Shown here piece by piece: positions 25,582 to 33,244 of a stretch of DNA of 64,000 nucleotides. Origin of the DNA: JAAXIE01 sp965263155. GTDB taxonomy: Bacteria; Chloroflexota; Dehalococcoidia; Lucifugimonadales; JAAXIE01. A program made the translations under genes and the position numbers. Positions within the stretch are counted from its first letter, which is position 1. Each line of letters begins with the position of its first letter. The stretch covers positions 3,286,001 through 3,350,000 of the forward strand of contig OZ253586.1 of NCBI GenBank assembly GCA_965263155.1, read 5' to 3'. Below the pieces are notes generated by a model that made no database searches, was not told where the DNA came from, and was given only the letters and a program-made list of their open reading frames with translations.

Positions 25582-25845
25582 ATGGCAGACGTGATCAGTG
25601 GGTTGCCCTCGCTTGAACAAGAGTTCGAATACTATCTTGCCCATCAAGACGAGATCCTTGAGAAATATAATGGCAAAGTCATTACCATAAAGGGTAATGA
25701 GATCCTTGCTGTCTATGACGACGACCTTAAAGCAGTGACAGAGGTGCAGAGGAGAGGCGAATTAGGAACGGTTCTCATACAAAGGGTCACCCCCGGTGAA
25801 TCTGCGTACACCTACACCTTTAACTCGCGAGTTGGCTTTCCGTAG
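25582..25845 (+). CDS. DUF5678-like small protein
   Basis: An 87-residue protein with the pattern EFEYYLAHQDEILEKYNGK, then VITIKGNEILAVYDDDLKA, then ELGTVLIQRVTPGE. This is the form of DUF5678 proteins, found beside retropepsin-like genes in Chloroflexota and cyanobacteria. ATG 25582 follows GGAGGAGCG. Its stop TAG shares a base with the GTG start of the retropepsin gene, so translation is coupled. The function is unknown; the pairing suggests it binds or regulates the protease. Confidence 0.72.
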   Translation: MADVISGLPSLEQEFEYYLAHQDEILEKYNGKVITIKGNEILAVYDDDLKAVTEVQRRGELGTVLIQRVTPGESAYTYTFNSRVGFP

Positions 25846-26384
25846 TGCAACAACGCTCCAGGAGCCTTACCGGCGCTGGCGAGCGCCTGTTGAATGTTCT
25901 GAAGAGTCAGTGTGGGATTTCTCTAGCTTGGGACCCTGAAGGAGGCGACCCTCAACCTGCAATAACGAACTTTGAGGCTATCTGGGACACTGGTGCGACG
26001 GGTTGCGTTATCACACAGAAGGTCGTTGACGCTTGCGGATTGGCTCCAGCGGGAAGAGCGACCAGCTTTCATGCCCACGGTCAAACGCGCACTGACGTCT
26101 TCATGATTAACGTGCGGTTGCCGAACCGAGTCATGTTTCCTGGTGTCCGGGCAATCAGGGGAGAACTGTCGGACAATGCCGATATCTTGATTGGGATGGA
26201 TATCATCAACCGGGGAGACTTCGCTGTAACGAACCTAAACGGCAAAACTAAGTTTTCGTTTCGGATTCCGTCCCTCGCGGACATAGATTTTGTAAGGGAA
26301 GCCAATGAAGGCACGGAGCCTAGCTTGCCCAATCGGGCCGCACGGCGCCAAAAGAGTGGAAGACGAAGTAAAGGGAAAGTCTAG
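25845..26384 (+). CDS. Retropepsin-like aspartic protease, partner of DUF5678 protein
   Basis: A 179-residue protein with IWDTGATGCVIT, the single-domain aspartic protease signature, and ADILIGMDIINRGD, the downstream conserved ILIGMD segment. The C-terminal 25 residues are very basic (RRQKSGRRSKGKV). It is probably a homodimeric protease. The GTG start at 25845 overlaps the upstream stop by one base. The pair interrupts a run of Rieske genes and has lower GC than its neighbours by eye, consistent with separate acquisition. Confidence 0.75.
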   Translation: MQQRSRSLTGAGERLLNVLKSQCGISLAWDPEGGDPQPAITNFEAIWDTGATGCVITQKVVDACGLAPAGRATSFHAHGQTRTDVFMINVRLPNRVMFPGVRAIRGELSDNADILIGMDIINRGDFAVTNLNGKTKFSFRIPSLADIDFVREANEGTEPSLPNRAARRQKSGRRSKGKV

Positions 26385-26443
26385 AAGATAGCCCCCGGTC
26401 AGACAGTATTGAAAAGCCGATATTGGCTAGGAGCGATTTCTAT

Positions 26444-26929
26444 ATGGCTCTAGACCGTAACGAGATTGAGAATTTCCTCTACCGCGAGGCCCGTCTTATG
26501 GACGATCACCAGTACGATGAGTGGGAAGCTCTCTGGACCGATGATGCCATCTACTGGGTGCCCTGTGGTGGCGAGGATACCGACCCCACCAAGGACGTCT
26601 CCATCATCTATGACGACCGTGCCCGCATCGGCGGGCGTCTGGTGCGCCTGAAGAGCGGCTCTGCTTGGGCCCAAGACCCTCAGTCCCGCCTCCGCCGGGT
26701 GGTCTCCAACATCGAGGCCTATGAGGAGGATGACGGCACCATAACCGTCTACTCCAACTTCGTGCTGGCTGAGGTGCGCCGTCGTAGCGTCGATACTTGG
26801 CAGGAGATGTGGGTGGGTCGCAGTACGCATAGGCTCCGTCGTGAGGACGGGGCCCTGAAGATGTGCTACAAGAAGGTCGCCCTAGTCAACAACGATACCG
26901 AGATACCCAGCTTGTGGATATTGGTGTAG
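26444..26929 (+). CDS. Ring-hydroxylating dioxygenase beta subunit
   Basis: A 161-residue SnoaL-fold small subunit. It has EIENFLYREARLMDDHQYDEW, given as EIENFLYREARLMDD, followed by DDAIYWVPC, the standard beta-subunit opening, and ends DGALKMCYKKVALVNNDTEI. ATG 26444 has AGGAG about 9 bases upstream. It lacks cofactors and would stabilise the alpha subunit hexamer. A DUF5678/retropepsin pair separates it from the Rieske alpha at 24133. Confidence 0.9.
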   Translation: MALDRNEIENFLYREARLMDDHQYDEWEALWTDDAIYWVPCGGEDTDPTKDVSIIYDDRARIGGRLVRLKSGSAWAQDPQSRLRRVVSNIEAYEEDDGTITVYSNFVLAEVRRRSVDTWQEMWVGRSTHRLRREDGALKMCYKKVALVNNDTEIPSLWILV

Positions 26930-27001
26930 CCTGGGCACTTCCGGCGTCCAATCCCCTTATGGGCATGATACCCTCATCTAATCCTCAGTAGTGGTGCGTC
27001 T

Positions 27002-28396
27002 ATGGAATCTGTTTACGACCTCCTGGTAGTCGGCGCTGGCCCCGGCGGGTATGTGTGCGCCATCCGAGCCGCTCAGTTGGGCATGCGGGTTGCCGTCGTG
27101 GAGCGCGAGGAGTTGGGGGGCGTCTGCCTCAACTGGGGGTGCATTCCCAGCAAGACGCTGCTGAAGAACGCTGAGTACATTTCCATTTTGAGCAAGGGTG
27201 AGGAACTCGGCTTTTCCTTCGACAACTTGCGCATCGACTACACAAAGGCCTACGAGCGGAGCCGCAACGTCGTGGAGCGGCAAATCCGGGGCGTTTCCTA
27301 CCTGCTGCGCAAGAACAACGTGGAGCATGTGCAGGGCGAGGCTGTGCTGCGGGACGCCCACACCATTGAGGTTGCGCCGGAAGGGCGTGTCCTGAGGGGG
27401 CGCAACGTGGTGCTGGCCACTGGGGCTCGCCCACGCTCTATACCATCGCTCCCGATTGATGGCGAGACGGTCATTACAAGCCGCCATGCCTTGGCACTGC
27501 AATCGCTGCCGTCTTCGGCGGTTATCGTGGGCGCTGGCGCCGTGGGGGTGGAGTTCGCGTATCTGTGGCACTCCTACGGCGTGGACGTGACCTTGGTGGA
27601 GCTCTTGCCCCGGATGGTGCCCAACGAGGATGAGGAAATCAGCCAGCAACTTGAGCGAGCCTTCACCCGTCAGGGCATCAACGTCATGACGGGTTCCAGC
27701 GTTACCCCTGTGAATACGGGGCCCGACGGCCAAGTCCACTTCAAGGTCCGCTTCAATGAGGGGACCGACGAGCAGGAAATGGCATGCGGCTTGGTGCTGG
27801 TGGCCATCGGCGTCATCCCCAACTCCGACGGCTTGGGGCTGGAGCAGGTCGGAGTTGCTACCGAACGGGACAATATCGTCGTCGACCAGAATATGGCTAC
27901 CAACGTCCCCGACATCTACGCCATCGGCGACGTGACCGGCAAGCTGCCGCTGGCGCACGTAGCATCAGCCCAAGCGGTGCATGTGGCGGAGCACATCGCG
28001 GGCGAGGAGACCCAGCCCTTGGACTACGAGATGATGCCCCGGGCCACCTACTGCACCCCCCAAGTAGCCAGCTTCGGCCTGACCGAGGCCCAAGCCGTGG
28101 AGCGAGGCCACAAGGTGCGGGTGGGCAAGTACCCCTTCCTAGCCAATGGCAAGGCCCAAGCCATCGGCGAGACGGCTGGCATGGCCAAGCTGGTAGTCGA
28201 CGAAGCCCATGGCGACCTGCTGGGTGCTCATCTGGTGGGCCCGGAGGTCACCGAGCTGCTGGCCGAACTCTCCATCACCAGGATGCTGGAAGGAACTACA
28301 CTAGAATTGGGTTGGATGGTACACTCGCATCCGACCCTGTCCGAGGTCGTGAAGGAAGCCGCGCTGGCCGTCGAGGGCCGAGCCGTTCACGCCTGA
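27002..28396 (+). CDS. lpdA: Dihydrolipoyl dehydrogenase (E3)
   Basis: A 464-residue FAD flavoenzyme that reoxidises dihydrolipoamide with NAD. It shows the FAD motif VGAGPGGYVCAIRAAQLG, redox disulfide GGVCLNWGCIPSK (two Cys separated by four residues), NAD motif VGAGAVGVEFA, second FAD motif DIYAIGDVTG, and catalytic His-Glu in HSHPTLSEV. The E2 acyltransferase gene starts 30 bases later, so they form an operon. No E1 subunit is present in the window. Confidence 0.95.
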   Translation: MESVYDLLVVGAGPGGYVCAIRAAQLGMRVAVVEREELGGVCLNWGCIPSKTLLKNAEYISILSKGEELGFSFDNLRIDYTKAYERSRNVVERQIRGVSYLLRKNNVEHVQGEAVLRDAHTIEVAPEGRVLRGRNVVLATGARPRSIPSLPIDGETVITSRHALALQSLPSSAVIVGAGAVGVEFAYLWHSYGVDVTLVELLPRMVPNEDEEISQQLERAFTRQGINVMTGSSVTPVNTGPDGQVHFKVRFNEGTDEQEMACGLVLVAIGVIPNSDGLGLEQVGVATERDNIVVDQNMATNVPDIYAIGDVTGKLPLAHVASAQAVHVAEHIAGEETQPLDYEMMPRATYCTPQVASFGLTEAQAVERGHKVRVGKYPFLANGKAQAIGETAGMAKLVVDEAHGDLLGAHLVGPEVTELLAELSITRMLEGTTLELGWMVHSHPTLSEVVKEAALAVEGRAVHA

Positions 28397-28426
28397 GACA
28401 GCATTACAGCCAACACGGGGGGCGCC

Positions 28427-29800
28427 TTGGCTACATCCATCGTGATGCCCAAAATGAGCTACGACATGCAGCAGGGCACCGTGGTGCGGTGGCTCAAGGA
28501 CGAGGGCGAGCAGATCGTCTCGGGCGAGGTGATAGCCGAGATCGAGACTGACAAGGCCACCGTAGAAATGCCCGCCTACATCAACGGCGTCATGGGCCGT
28601 ATAGTGGTCGAGATCGGCAGATCGGTGCCCGTGGGTGAGCTCATTGCCATTATCACGCAACAGGGGGAGACGCTACCGCCATTGACCATGCAGTACACCG
28701 AAGAAGTACCCCCCGAAGAAGCATCCCACGCGCAGGAATCGTCTCAGTCCAGCGAAGCCATTCCCCTGCCTGCGGCCTCGTCTTCCTTATCCAGCGCCCC
28801 CGCCGGGGAGGTCAGAGCTTCGCCCATTGCCCGCCGCTTGGCGCGCGAGCGCAGCATCGACCTGACCAGAGTCACGGGGTCGGGGCCCGGAGGCCGAATC
28901 GTCGAGGCCGACATACTTTCCTTCCAGCAGGCTGCGACGCCGGAAGCGCTAGGGGAGACGCTCGCTGAAGCACCGACTCAGGCCTCGCCTGCCGACACGC
29001 CTCAGCCTGAAGCTGTCCCAGAGGCGCCTGTCGACACGCCCTCAGAGGCTCCGGCACAGGTTTCTGCCACTGCTCCCGTAGCCCATGCGGTCCCGCAGCC
29101 GGTGACAGTTGCGTCCGCAGGCAGCACAACCGAGCCGCTGAGCCGCATGCGGCAGGCCATCGCTCGGGTGACCAGCCAGAGCAAGCATGAGGCCCCCCAC
29201 TTCTACGTCACGGCCGATATCGACATGACCTTGGCCATGGGGCTGCGTCGCCAGATCAACGAGAGCTTGGACGAGGGCGGGCACGTCACCGTGAATGACA
29301 TGGTGGTGAAGGCCGTCGCCATGACATTGAAGGCCCACCCCCGGTTCAACGCCTCCTTCAAGGGAGACCATCTGGAGCTTCACGCGGCCGCCAACATCGG
29401 CATAGCCATTGCCTTGAGCGAAGGGCTGATTATCGCCGCCGTTCCCGGCTGCCAAGACCGTAGCCTCCTCCAAATCGCGGAGGCCAGCCGCGACTTGGTG
29501 CGACGCGCCGAGGGAGGCACCCTGCGAGCTGAGGAATACGAGAGTACCTTCAGCATCAGCAACATGGGCATGTTCGATGTCGACAGCTTCTCGGCCATCA
29601 TCTACCCACCCAACGCCGCGGTGCTGGCCATAGCCAGCGTCAAGGAGCAGCCCGTGGTGCGGGACGGCCAGCTTGCCGTGGGCCGGATGATGAGCGCCAC
29701 CCTTTCCGTGGACCACCGCGTGGCAGACGGAGCGGAGGCCGCCCGCTTCCTAGTAAACGTCAAGGCCCTGCTGGAGCAGCCCGTCAAGCTGCTGTTCTAG
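28427..29800 (+). CDS. Dihydrolipoamide acyltransferase (E2)
   Basis: A 457-residue E2 subunit of a 2-oxo acid dehydrogenase complex. The N-terminal lipoyl domain (about 1-77) carries the lipoyl Lys in ETDKATVEM. A Pro/Ala-rich linker follows, then a peripheral subunit-binding domain (SPIARRLARERSIDL... with GSGPGGRIVEADIL, about 127-163), a second linker, and the catalytic domain from about 230, with the active-site DHRVADG. Start is TTG 28427. Which 2-oxo acid is used depends on the missing E1. Confidence 0.94.
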   Translation: MATSIVMPKMSYDMQQGTVVRWLKDEGEQIVSGEVIAEIETDKATVEMPAYINGVMGRIVVEIGRSVPVGELIAIITQQGETLPPLTMQYTEEVPPEEASHAQESSQSSEAIPLPAASSSLSSAPAGEVRASPIARRLARERSIDLTRVTGSGPGGRIVEADILSFQQAATPEALGETLAEAPTQASPADTPQPEAVPEAPVDTPSEAPAQVSATAPVAHAVPQPVTVASAGSTTEPLSRMRQAIARVTSQSKHEAPHFYVTADIDMTLAMGLRRQINESLDEGGHVTVNDMVVKAVAMTLKAHPRFNASFKGDHLELHAAANIGIAIALSEGLIIAAVPGCQDRSLLQIAEASRDLVRRAEGGTLRAEEYESTFSISNMGMFDVDSFSAIIYPPNAAVLAIASVKEQPVVRDGQLAVGRMMSATLSVDHRVADGAEAARFLVNVKALLEQPVKLLF

Positions 29801-29873
29801 GTCGGCACTGGCATTGTGCGGGTGGTAGTCTCGTCTGCCCACGCCGGTTCAAGCCCAATGCGGAAGGGGCCGT

Positions 29874-31388
29874 ATGGTTGACGGCGCGCCACAAGAAGCC
29901 TACAGGGGTCCCCCCAGCAGTGAAGGTTGGCAGTTGTCCTTTGGCGACCCTGATGTTGCGCCGCCCCAGCCCCGCGTCTACCCGTTAACGGCGGGAGACA
30001 CCGATTCCGGCGACCTGACGGAAGAGGAGTTGGCGGTGGTGTTCGCCATGACCTCCCGGCGACCTGAACCCTTCGTCGAAATCGCTAAGCAGGTCAACGC
30101 TCAAAAAGCCGCCGACTTCCACGAGCGATGGGTCTTGGGCTATGGCCATGCCTCCGTGGCCGAGCACGCCGTGCTACACATGGCCGTGGAGGACATCTCC
30201 CGCTTAGCATGCGATACCTTGGAGGACAACCGCCTCGCCTCTTACACTGAGAAGAGCAGCCGCTACCAATTGCTGCCCCGCTACGCCTACCACGTTCCCG
30301 ACGAACTGTCGCCGCGCTCCAATGCGCGTCGCACCTACGTCGACACCTGTGACCATCTGTTGGAGACCTACCACGACTTCGTGACACAGACGAGCATCTA
30401 TCTTCCTGAGGAGATGCCACGCCGGGAGACCGAGACTGAGGCCGGCTACTCTCAGCGATTGAGGCGGGTGGTCACCGACAATTGTCGCTTCCTCCTGCCG
30501 GCGGCGACTCTGACCAACGTGGGCGTCACGGCCAACGCCCGGACTATGGAGCACCTGATCCAGAAGCTGATGTCTTCTGACCTACTGGAGGAGAGGAGGC
30601 TGGGCACGGAGTTCCGTGTCCGCTCGCGTCAGATTACGCCCACCCTAGTGAAGTACGCTGACCGCAACCCCTACTTGGAGCGCGTGCGAGAGCGCCAGCT
30701 TCGCGGCGGTGTCCAACTGAAAGAAGAGCCGGAAGACAGCCTTGCGGAGGTCAGCCTAGAGCACTACGACCCGGATGCTGAGGCGAAGCTGGTGACCGCG
30801 CTGCTATTCCGCTCGGCCCACATCCCGTACCGGCAGGTGTGGCAGCGTGTGCAGCAAATGCGCCCGAAGAGACGGCTGGGTATTATCGCCGACACCCTCG
30901 CCGAAATGGGCCCGCACGATTCACCGCCGAGGGAGTTTGAGGTGGTGGACTTCACCTTTGGCCTGTCCATGGACTATGGGGCCTACCGCGAGTTCAAGCG
31001 TCATCGCATGCAGACCTACATTCCCCAACCACTGACGGTGGACAACGGGTACGTAGTCCCACCCCTGATCCGACGGGCGGGCTTGGAGGGGCGGTTCGAG
31101 GAAGCAATGGTAAGGGCAGGGGACGCCTTTCACGAGTTGGCCCCTCGCCACCGGGCAGTAGCCCAGTACTTGGTCACCCACGCCCACAAGCGTCGGGTGC
31201 TCTCGAAGATGAACCTGCGGGAGTGCTACCACCTGTTCGAACTGCGCACCCAGCCCCAAGCGCACTTCTCCATCCAGGAACCGATCGAGCAGGCCATGCG
31301 TCTAGCAGTGGAGGCCCAGCCGGAGTTGTTCCGCCACATGCGCTTGCGACGCTATCCCGACTGGTGGCCCTTCGAGCAGCAGGGCTGA
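29874..31388 (+). CDS. thyX: Double-domain ThyX-like flavin-dependent thymidylate synthase
   Basis: A 504-residue protein, about twice the size of usual ThyX. ThyX methylates dUMP using FAD, NADPH and methylenetetrahydrofolate. The first half has GYGHASVAEHAVLHMAVEDI and DNRLASYTEKSSRYQ, which keeps R-x2-S-x4-S-x-R-Y of the ThyX motif but not the leading RH. The second half has DYGAYREFKRHRMQTY, which keeps RHR but not the Ser/Arg-Tyr part. The two halves may form one composite site. ATG 29874 follows GGAAGGGG. No thyA is present here. Confidence 0.85.
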   Translation: MVDGAPQEAYRGPPSSEGWQLSFGDPDVAPPQPRVYPLTAGDTDSGDLTEEELAVVFAMTSRRPEPFVEIAKQVNAQKAADFHERWVLGYGHASVAEHAVLHMAVEDISRLACDTLEDNRLASYTEKSSRYQLLPRYAYHVPDELSPRSNARRTYVDTCDHLLETYHDFVTQTSIYLPEEMPRRETETEAGYSQRLRRVVTDNCRFLLPAATLTNVGVTANARTMEHLIQKLMSSDLLEERRLGTEFRVRSRQITPTLVKYADRNPYLERVRERQLRGGVQLKEEPEDSLAEVSLEHYDPDAEAKLVTALLFRSAHIPYRQVWQRVQQMRPKRRLGIIADTLAEMGPHDSPPREFEVVDFTFGLSMDYGAYREFKRHRMQTYIPQPLTVDNGYVVPPLIRRAGLEGRFEEAMVRAGDAFHELAPRHRAVAQYLVTHAHKRRVLSKMNLRECYHLFELRTQPQAHFSIQEPIEQAMRLAVEAQPELFRHMRLRRYPDWWPFEQQG

Positions 31389-31410
31389 AACGTCAGGCTG
31401 AGGGTCGGTG

Positions 31411-31926
31411 TTACGTGCCAGCGTCTCCTTGGGACAGCTTCAGTGCCGTCTCGGCAACGCGAACACCCAAGCGCCGTGCTTGAGCCAAGTCTTCAGGCGT
31501 AGCCGCGCCAGCGGCCGTGGCCCCGTAGTAGGAGCCGCTGGTACGCATGGCGTCGGTCCATGGCAGTCCGACGATGATCATGCCGCAGGCCAGCATCCAG
31601 TGAATCAGGCCCAGCAGGGTGAACTCGATGCCGGTATTGCGACCTCTGCCGGTGGTGAAGGCGGCTCCTACTTTGCCACCCAGCACGCCCTCTTCCCACA
31701 GGTCGCCCTGCTCGTCCAGCCACACCTTGAGGTAGCCTGTAATCCCGCTCCAGTTGGGGGAACCCAGCACTAGGGCATCGGCGGAGAGAAGGTCGTCGCG
31801 GGTGGCGTTGTTCAGGTGGCGCTGAACGGGTTGGGCGCCGTCCAGCGAGGCCACGCCGTCAGCGATTGCGGAGGCCAACGCCTCCATCTGAGGACCATGG
31901 CTGTCGTAGAGGAGCAATACCTTCAT
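31411..31926 (-). CDS. Flavodoxin-fold (WrbA-like) NAD(P)H-quinone oxidoreductase family protein
   Basis: A 171-residue FMN-binding flavodoxin-like protein. LLYDSHGPQMEALASAIADG gives the phosphate loop region, VLGSPNWSGITGYLKVWLDE the flavin contact loop, and GGKVGAAFTTGRGRNTGIE another FMN loop, as in WrbA/NAD(P)H oxidoreductases. It should act in cytoplasmic redox or as an electron carrier. It starts 21 bases after the zinc-ribbon gene, with which it is probably co-transcribed. Confidence 0.88.
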   Translation of the reverse strand: MKVLLLYDSHGPQMEALASAIADGVASLDGAQPVQRHLNNATRDDLLSADALVLGSPNWSGITGYLKVWLDEQGDLWEEGVLGGKVGAAFTTGRGRNTGIEFTLLGLIHWMLACGMIIVGLPWTDAMRTSGSYYGATAAGAATPEDLAQARRLGVRVAETALKLSQGDAGT

Positions 31927-31947
31927 GGTTTAGGCGACAAAACCAGC

Positions 31948-32064
31948 CTAGGGGTCGGAGCAGTCGCGGGTGTAGCCACAGTTGGGGCAGCGAAGCTTGC
32001 AGTGGGCCTCGATCATGGTTGACCCGCAGATGTCGCACCTAGCGGCTGGGCGTTGTGGGTGCAT
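31948..32064 (-). CDS. 38-residue zinc-ribbon microprotein
   Basis: From ATG 32064 to TAG 31948 a 38-codon gene encodes MHPQRPAARCDICGSTMIEA followed by HCKLRCPNCGYTRDCSDP. CDICG and CPNCG form a four-Cys zinc ribbon; further Cys and His flank it. AGGAGG lies 10 bases upstream (32075-32080). It is the direct neighbour of the flavodoxin gene. Such tiny ribbons are common but rarely annotated; its role is unknown, perhaps nucleic-acid binding or metal handling. Confidence 0.7.
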   Translation of the reverse strand: MHPQRPAARCDICGSTMIEAHCKLRCPNCGYTRDCSDP

Positions 32065-32070
32065 CTCCGG

Positions 32071-32299
32071 TTAGCCTCCTGCCGTTCTTGTCAAATCCAC
32101 CATCCGGCGCACAAAAAGGGCTACGTCGTGCCGGTGGGAGGCGAGTTCGAATGTGGCATGGTATTGTTGTAGAAGTTGCGGTGGAACTTCTCAGCCAGCC
32201 CAAACAGCCACCGGAGCGATGGGTCATTGATTCGGCCAGCTGCAGGAACTCTAGGGCGGTTTCGATATGCTCCTCCACGGTCATCCCTTGTTGTACCAA
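32071..32299 (-). pseudogene. Frameshifted and shortened HEPN/PaREP1-like gene remnant
   Basis: Three frames on the minus strand carry successive pieces of one protein: VEEHIETALEFLQLAE, then NDPSLRWLFGLAEKFHRNFY with NNTMP, then FELASHRHDVALFVRRMVDL. The middle piece is typical of PaREP1/HEPN-like proteins (GVAEKFHRNFYHNFM in relatives). The conserved centre of the usual protein of about 140 residues is missing. Two frameshifts plus a deletion make it non-functional. It lies just ahead of the zinc-ribbon gene. Confidence 0.65.
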
Positions 32300-32335
32300 T
32301 GTTCCGTAGTCCCTTGATTTCCAACATAGGAGCTA

Positions 32336-33181
32336 TCAGTTGGCGGGCGCGATGGTGTACCACAGCGCTCGTATCTGACGCTGGACCTCTGCTGCGTCGT
32401 TGGCGTGTGGGGCCAGCTCAAGGTACTTGGCCAAGTCGGCCGCGGCCAAGCTGTGGCGTCCCCACTGGGCGAACATGGAGGCCCGCTCCTTGTAGTTGGT
32501 GGCCATCGATGGGTCGGTAATCACTATGAGGTCCATCGTGGCCAATGCTCGGCGCAACTGGTTCTGTCGCATGTAGTTGATTCTCAGGTTGCCCAGCAGT
32601 CGCGTCAGTATCTGGCGGTTGGAATAGGGAAGCAGATGCTCCAAGCGCAGGTTCAGCCGTCCCTTGAACATGGCTTGGACTGCTTGCAGGCACTCGCGCC
32701 CGGTCATCAGGCGACCGTGGTGGAAAGCGTCGACGTAGAGACCCTCGCCCTCACCATCAATCCTGACGATGAAGTGTCCGGGCAGCCCGACGCCCTCGGC
32801 GGGGAGCCCCAAGCGACGGCCAACCTCCATGTAGACCACCGACAGGGTGATGGGGATACCAAGTTGGCGGTCCATCACTTGGCTCAGGTAGCTGTTGCGT
32901 GGGTCGTAGTAGTCGTCTTGGTTGCCTGTAAAGCCGCGACGCTGGAAGAGATAGTCGCTCACCGCGTTGGCAAGGTCTCTGACGTTGGAGCTGGCGGCCG
33001 TGGACACATGAATGTCCGTCGCCATGGAATCCAGCGTGTTCAGATAGCGCTTCACGTCTATATCAGGGTAAGTCTCTCCGCTGACTAGCAGGGCGGCCCG
33101 CGCTAGGTCGATGTCACCGTCAGGGCCCTGCAAGAGGCTCTGGTACTGCCTGCGGAAGGTAAGTGGCGTTGGCCGTGGCAT
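32336..33181 (-). CDS. SirB1 / transglutaminase-like family protein (UPF0162)
   Basis: A 281-residue protein with the SirB1 pattern: RGFTGNQDDYYDPRNSYLSQ, then VMDRQLGIPITLSVVYMEVG, then VGLPGHFIVRI and DAFHHGRLM. The conserved Cys of true transglutaminases is absent in these, as in many family members. The C-terminus (about 190-281) has tetratricopeptide-like helices (RALATMDLIVITDP, LAKYLELAPHAND). The function is uncertain. It starts 63 bases after the MmgE/PrpD stop on the same strand. Confidence 0.85.
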   Translation of the reverse strand: MPRPTPLTFRRQYQSLLQGPDGDIDLARAALLVSGETYPDIDVKRYLNTLDSMATDIHVSTAASSNVRDLANAVSDYLFQRRGFTGNQDDYYDPRNSYLSQVMDRQLGIPITLSVVYMEVGRRLGLPAEGVGLPGHFIVRIDGEGEGLYVDAFHHGRLMTGRECLQAVQAMFKGRLNLRLEHLLPYSNRQILTRLLGNLRINYMRQNQLRRALATMDLIVITDPSMATNYKERASMFAQWGRHSLAAADLAKYLELAPHANDAAEVQRQIRALWYTIAPAN

Positions 33182-33244
33182 AAGGCGTCATCCTAGGATA
33201 GAGATAGGAAAGGGGAGACCACTAATGGCCTCCTGTGCATTATA

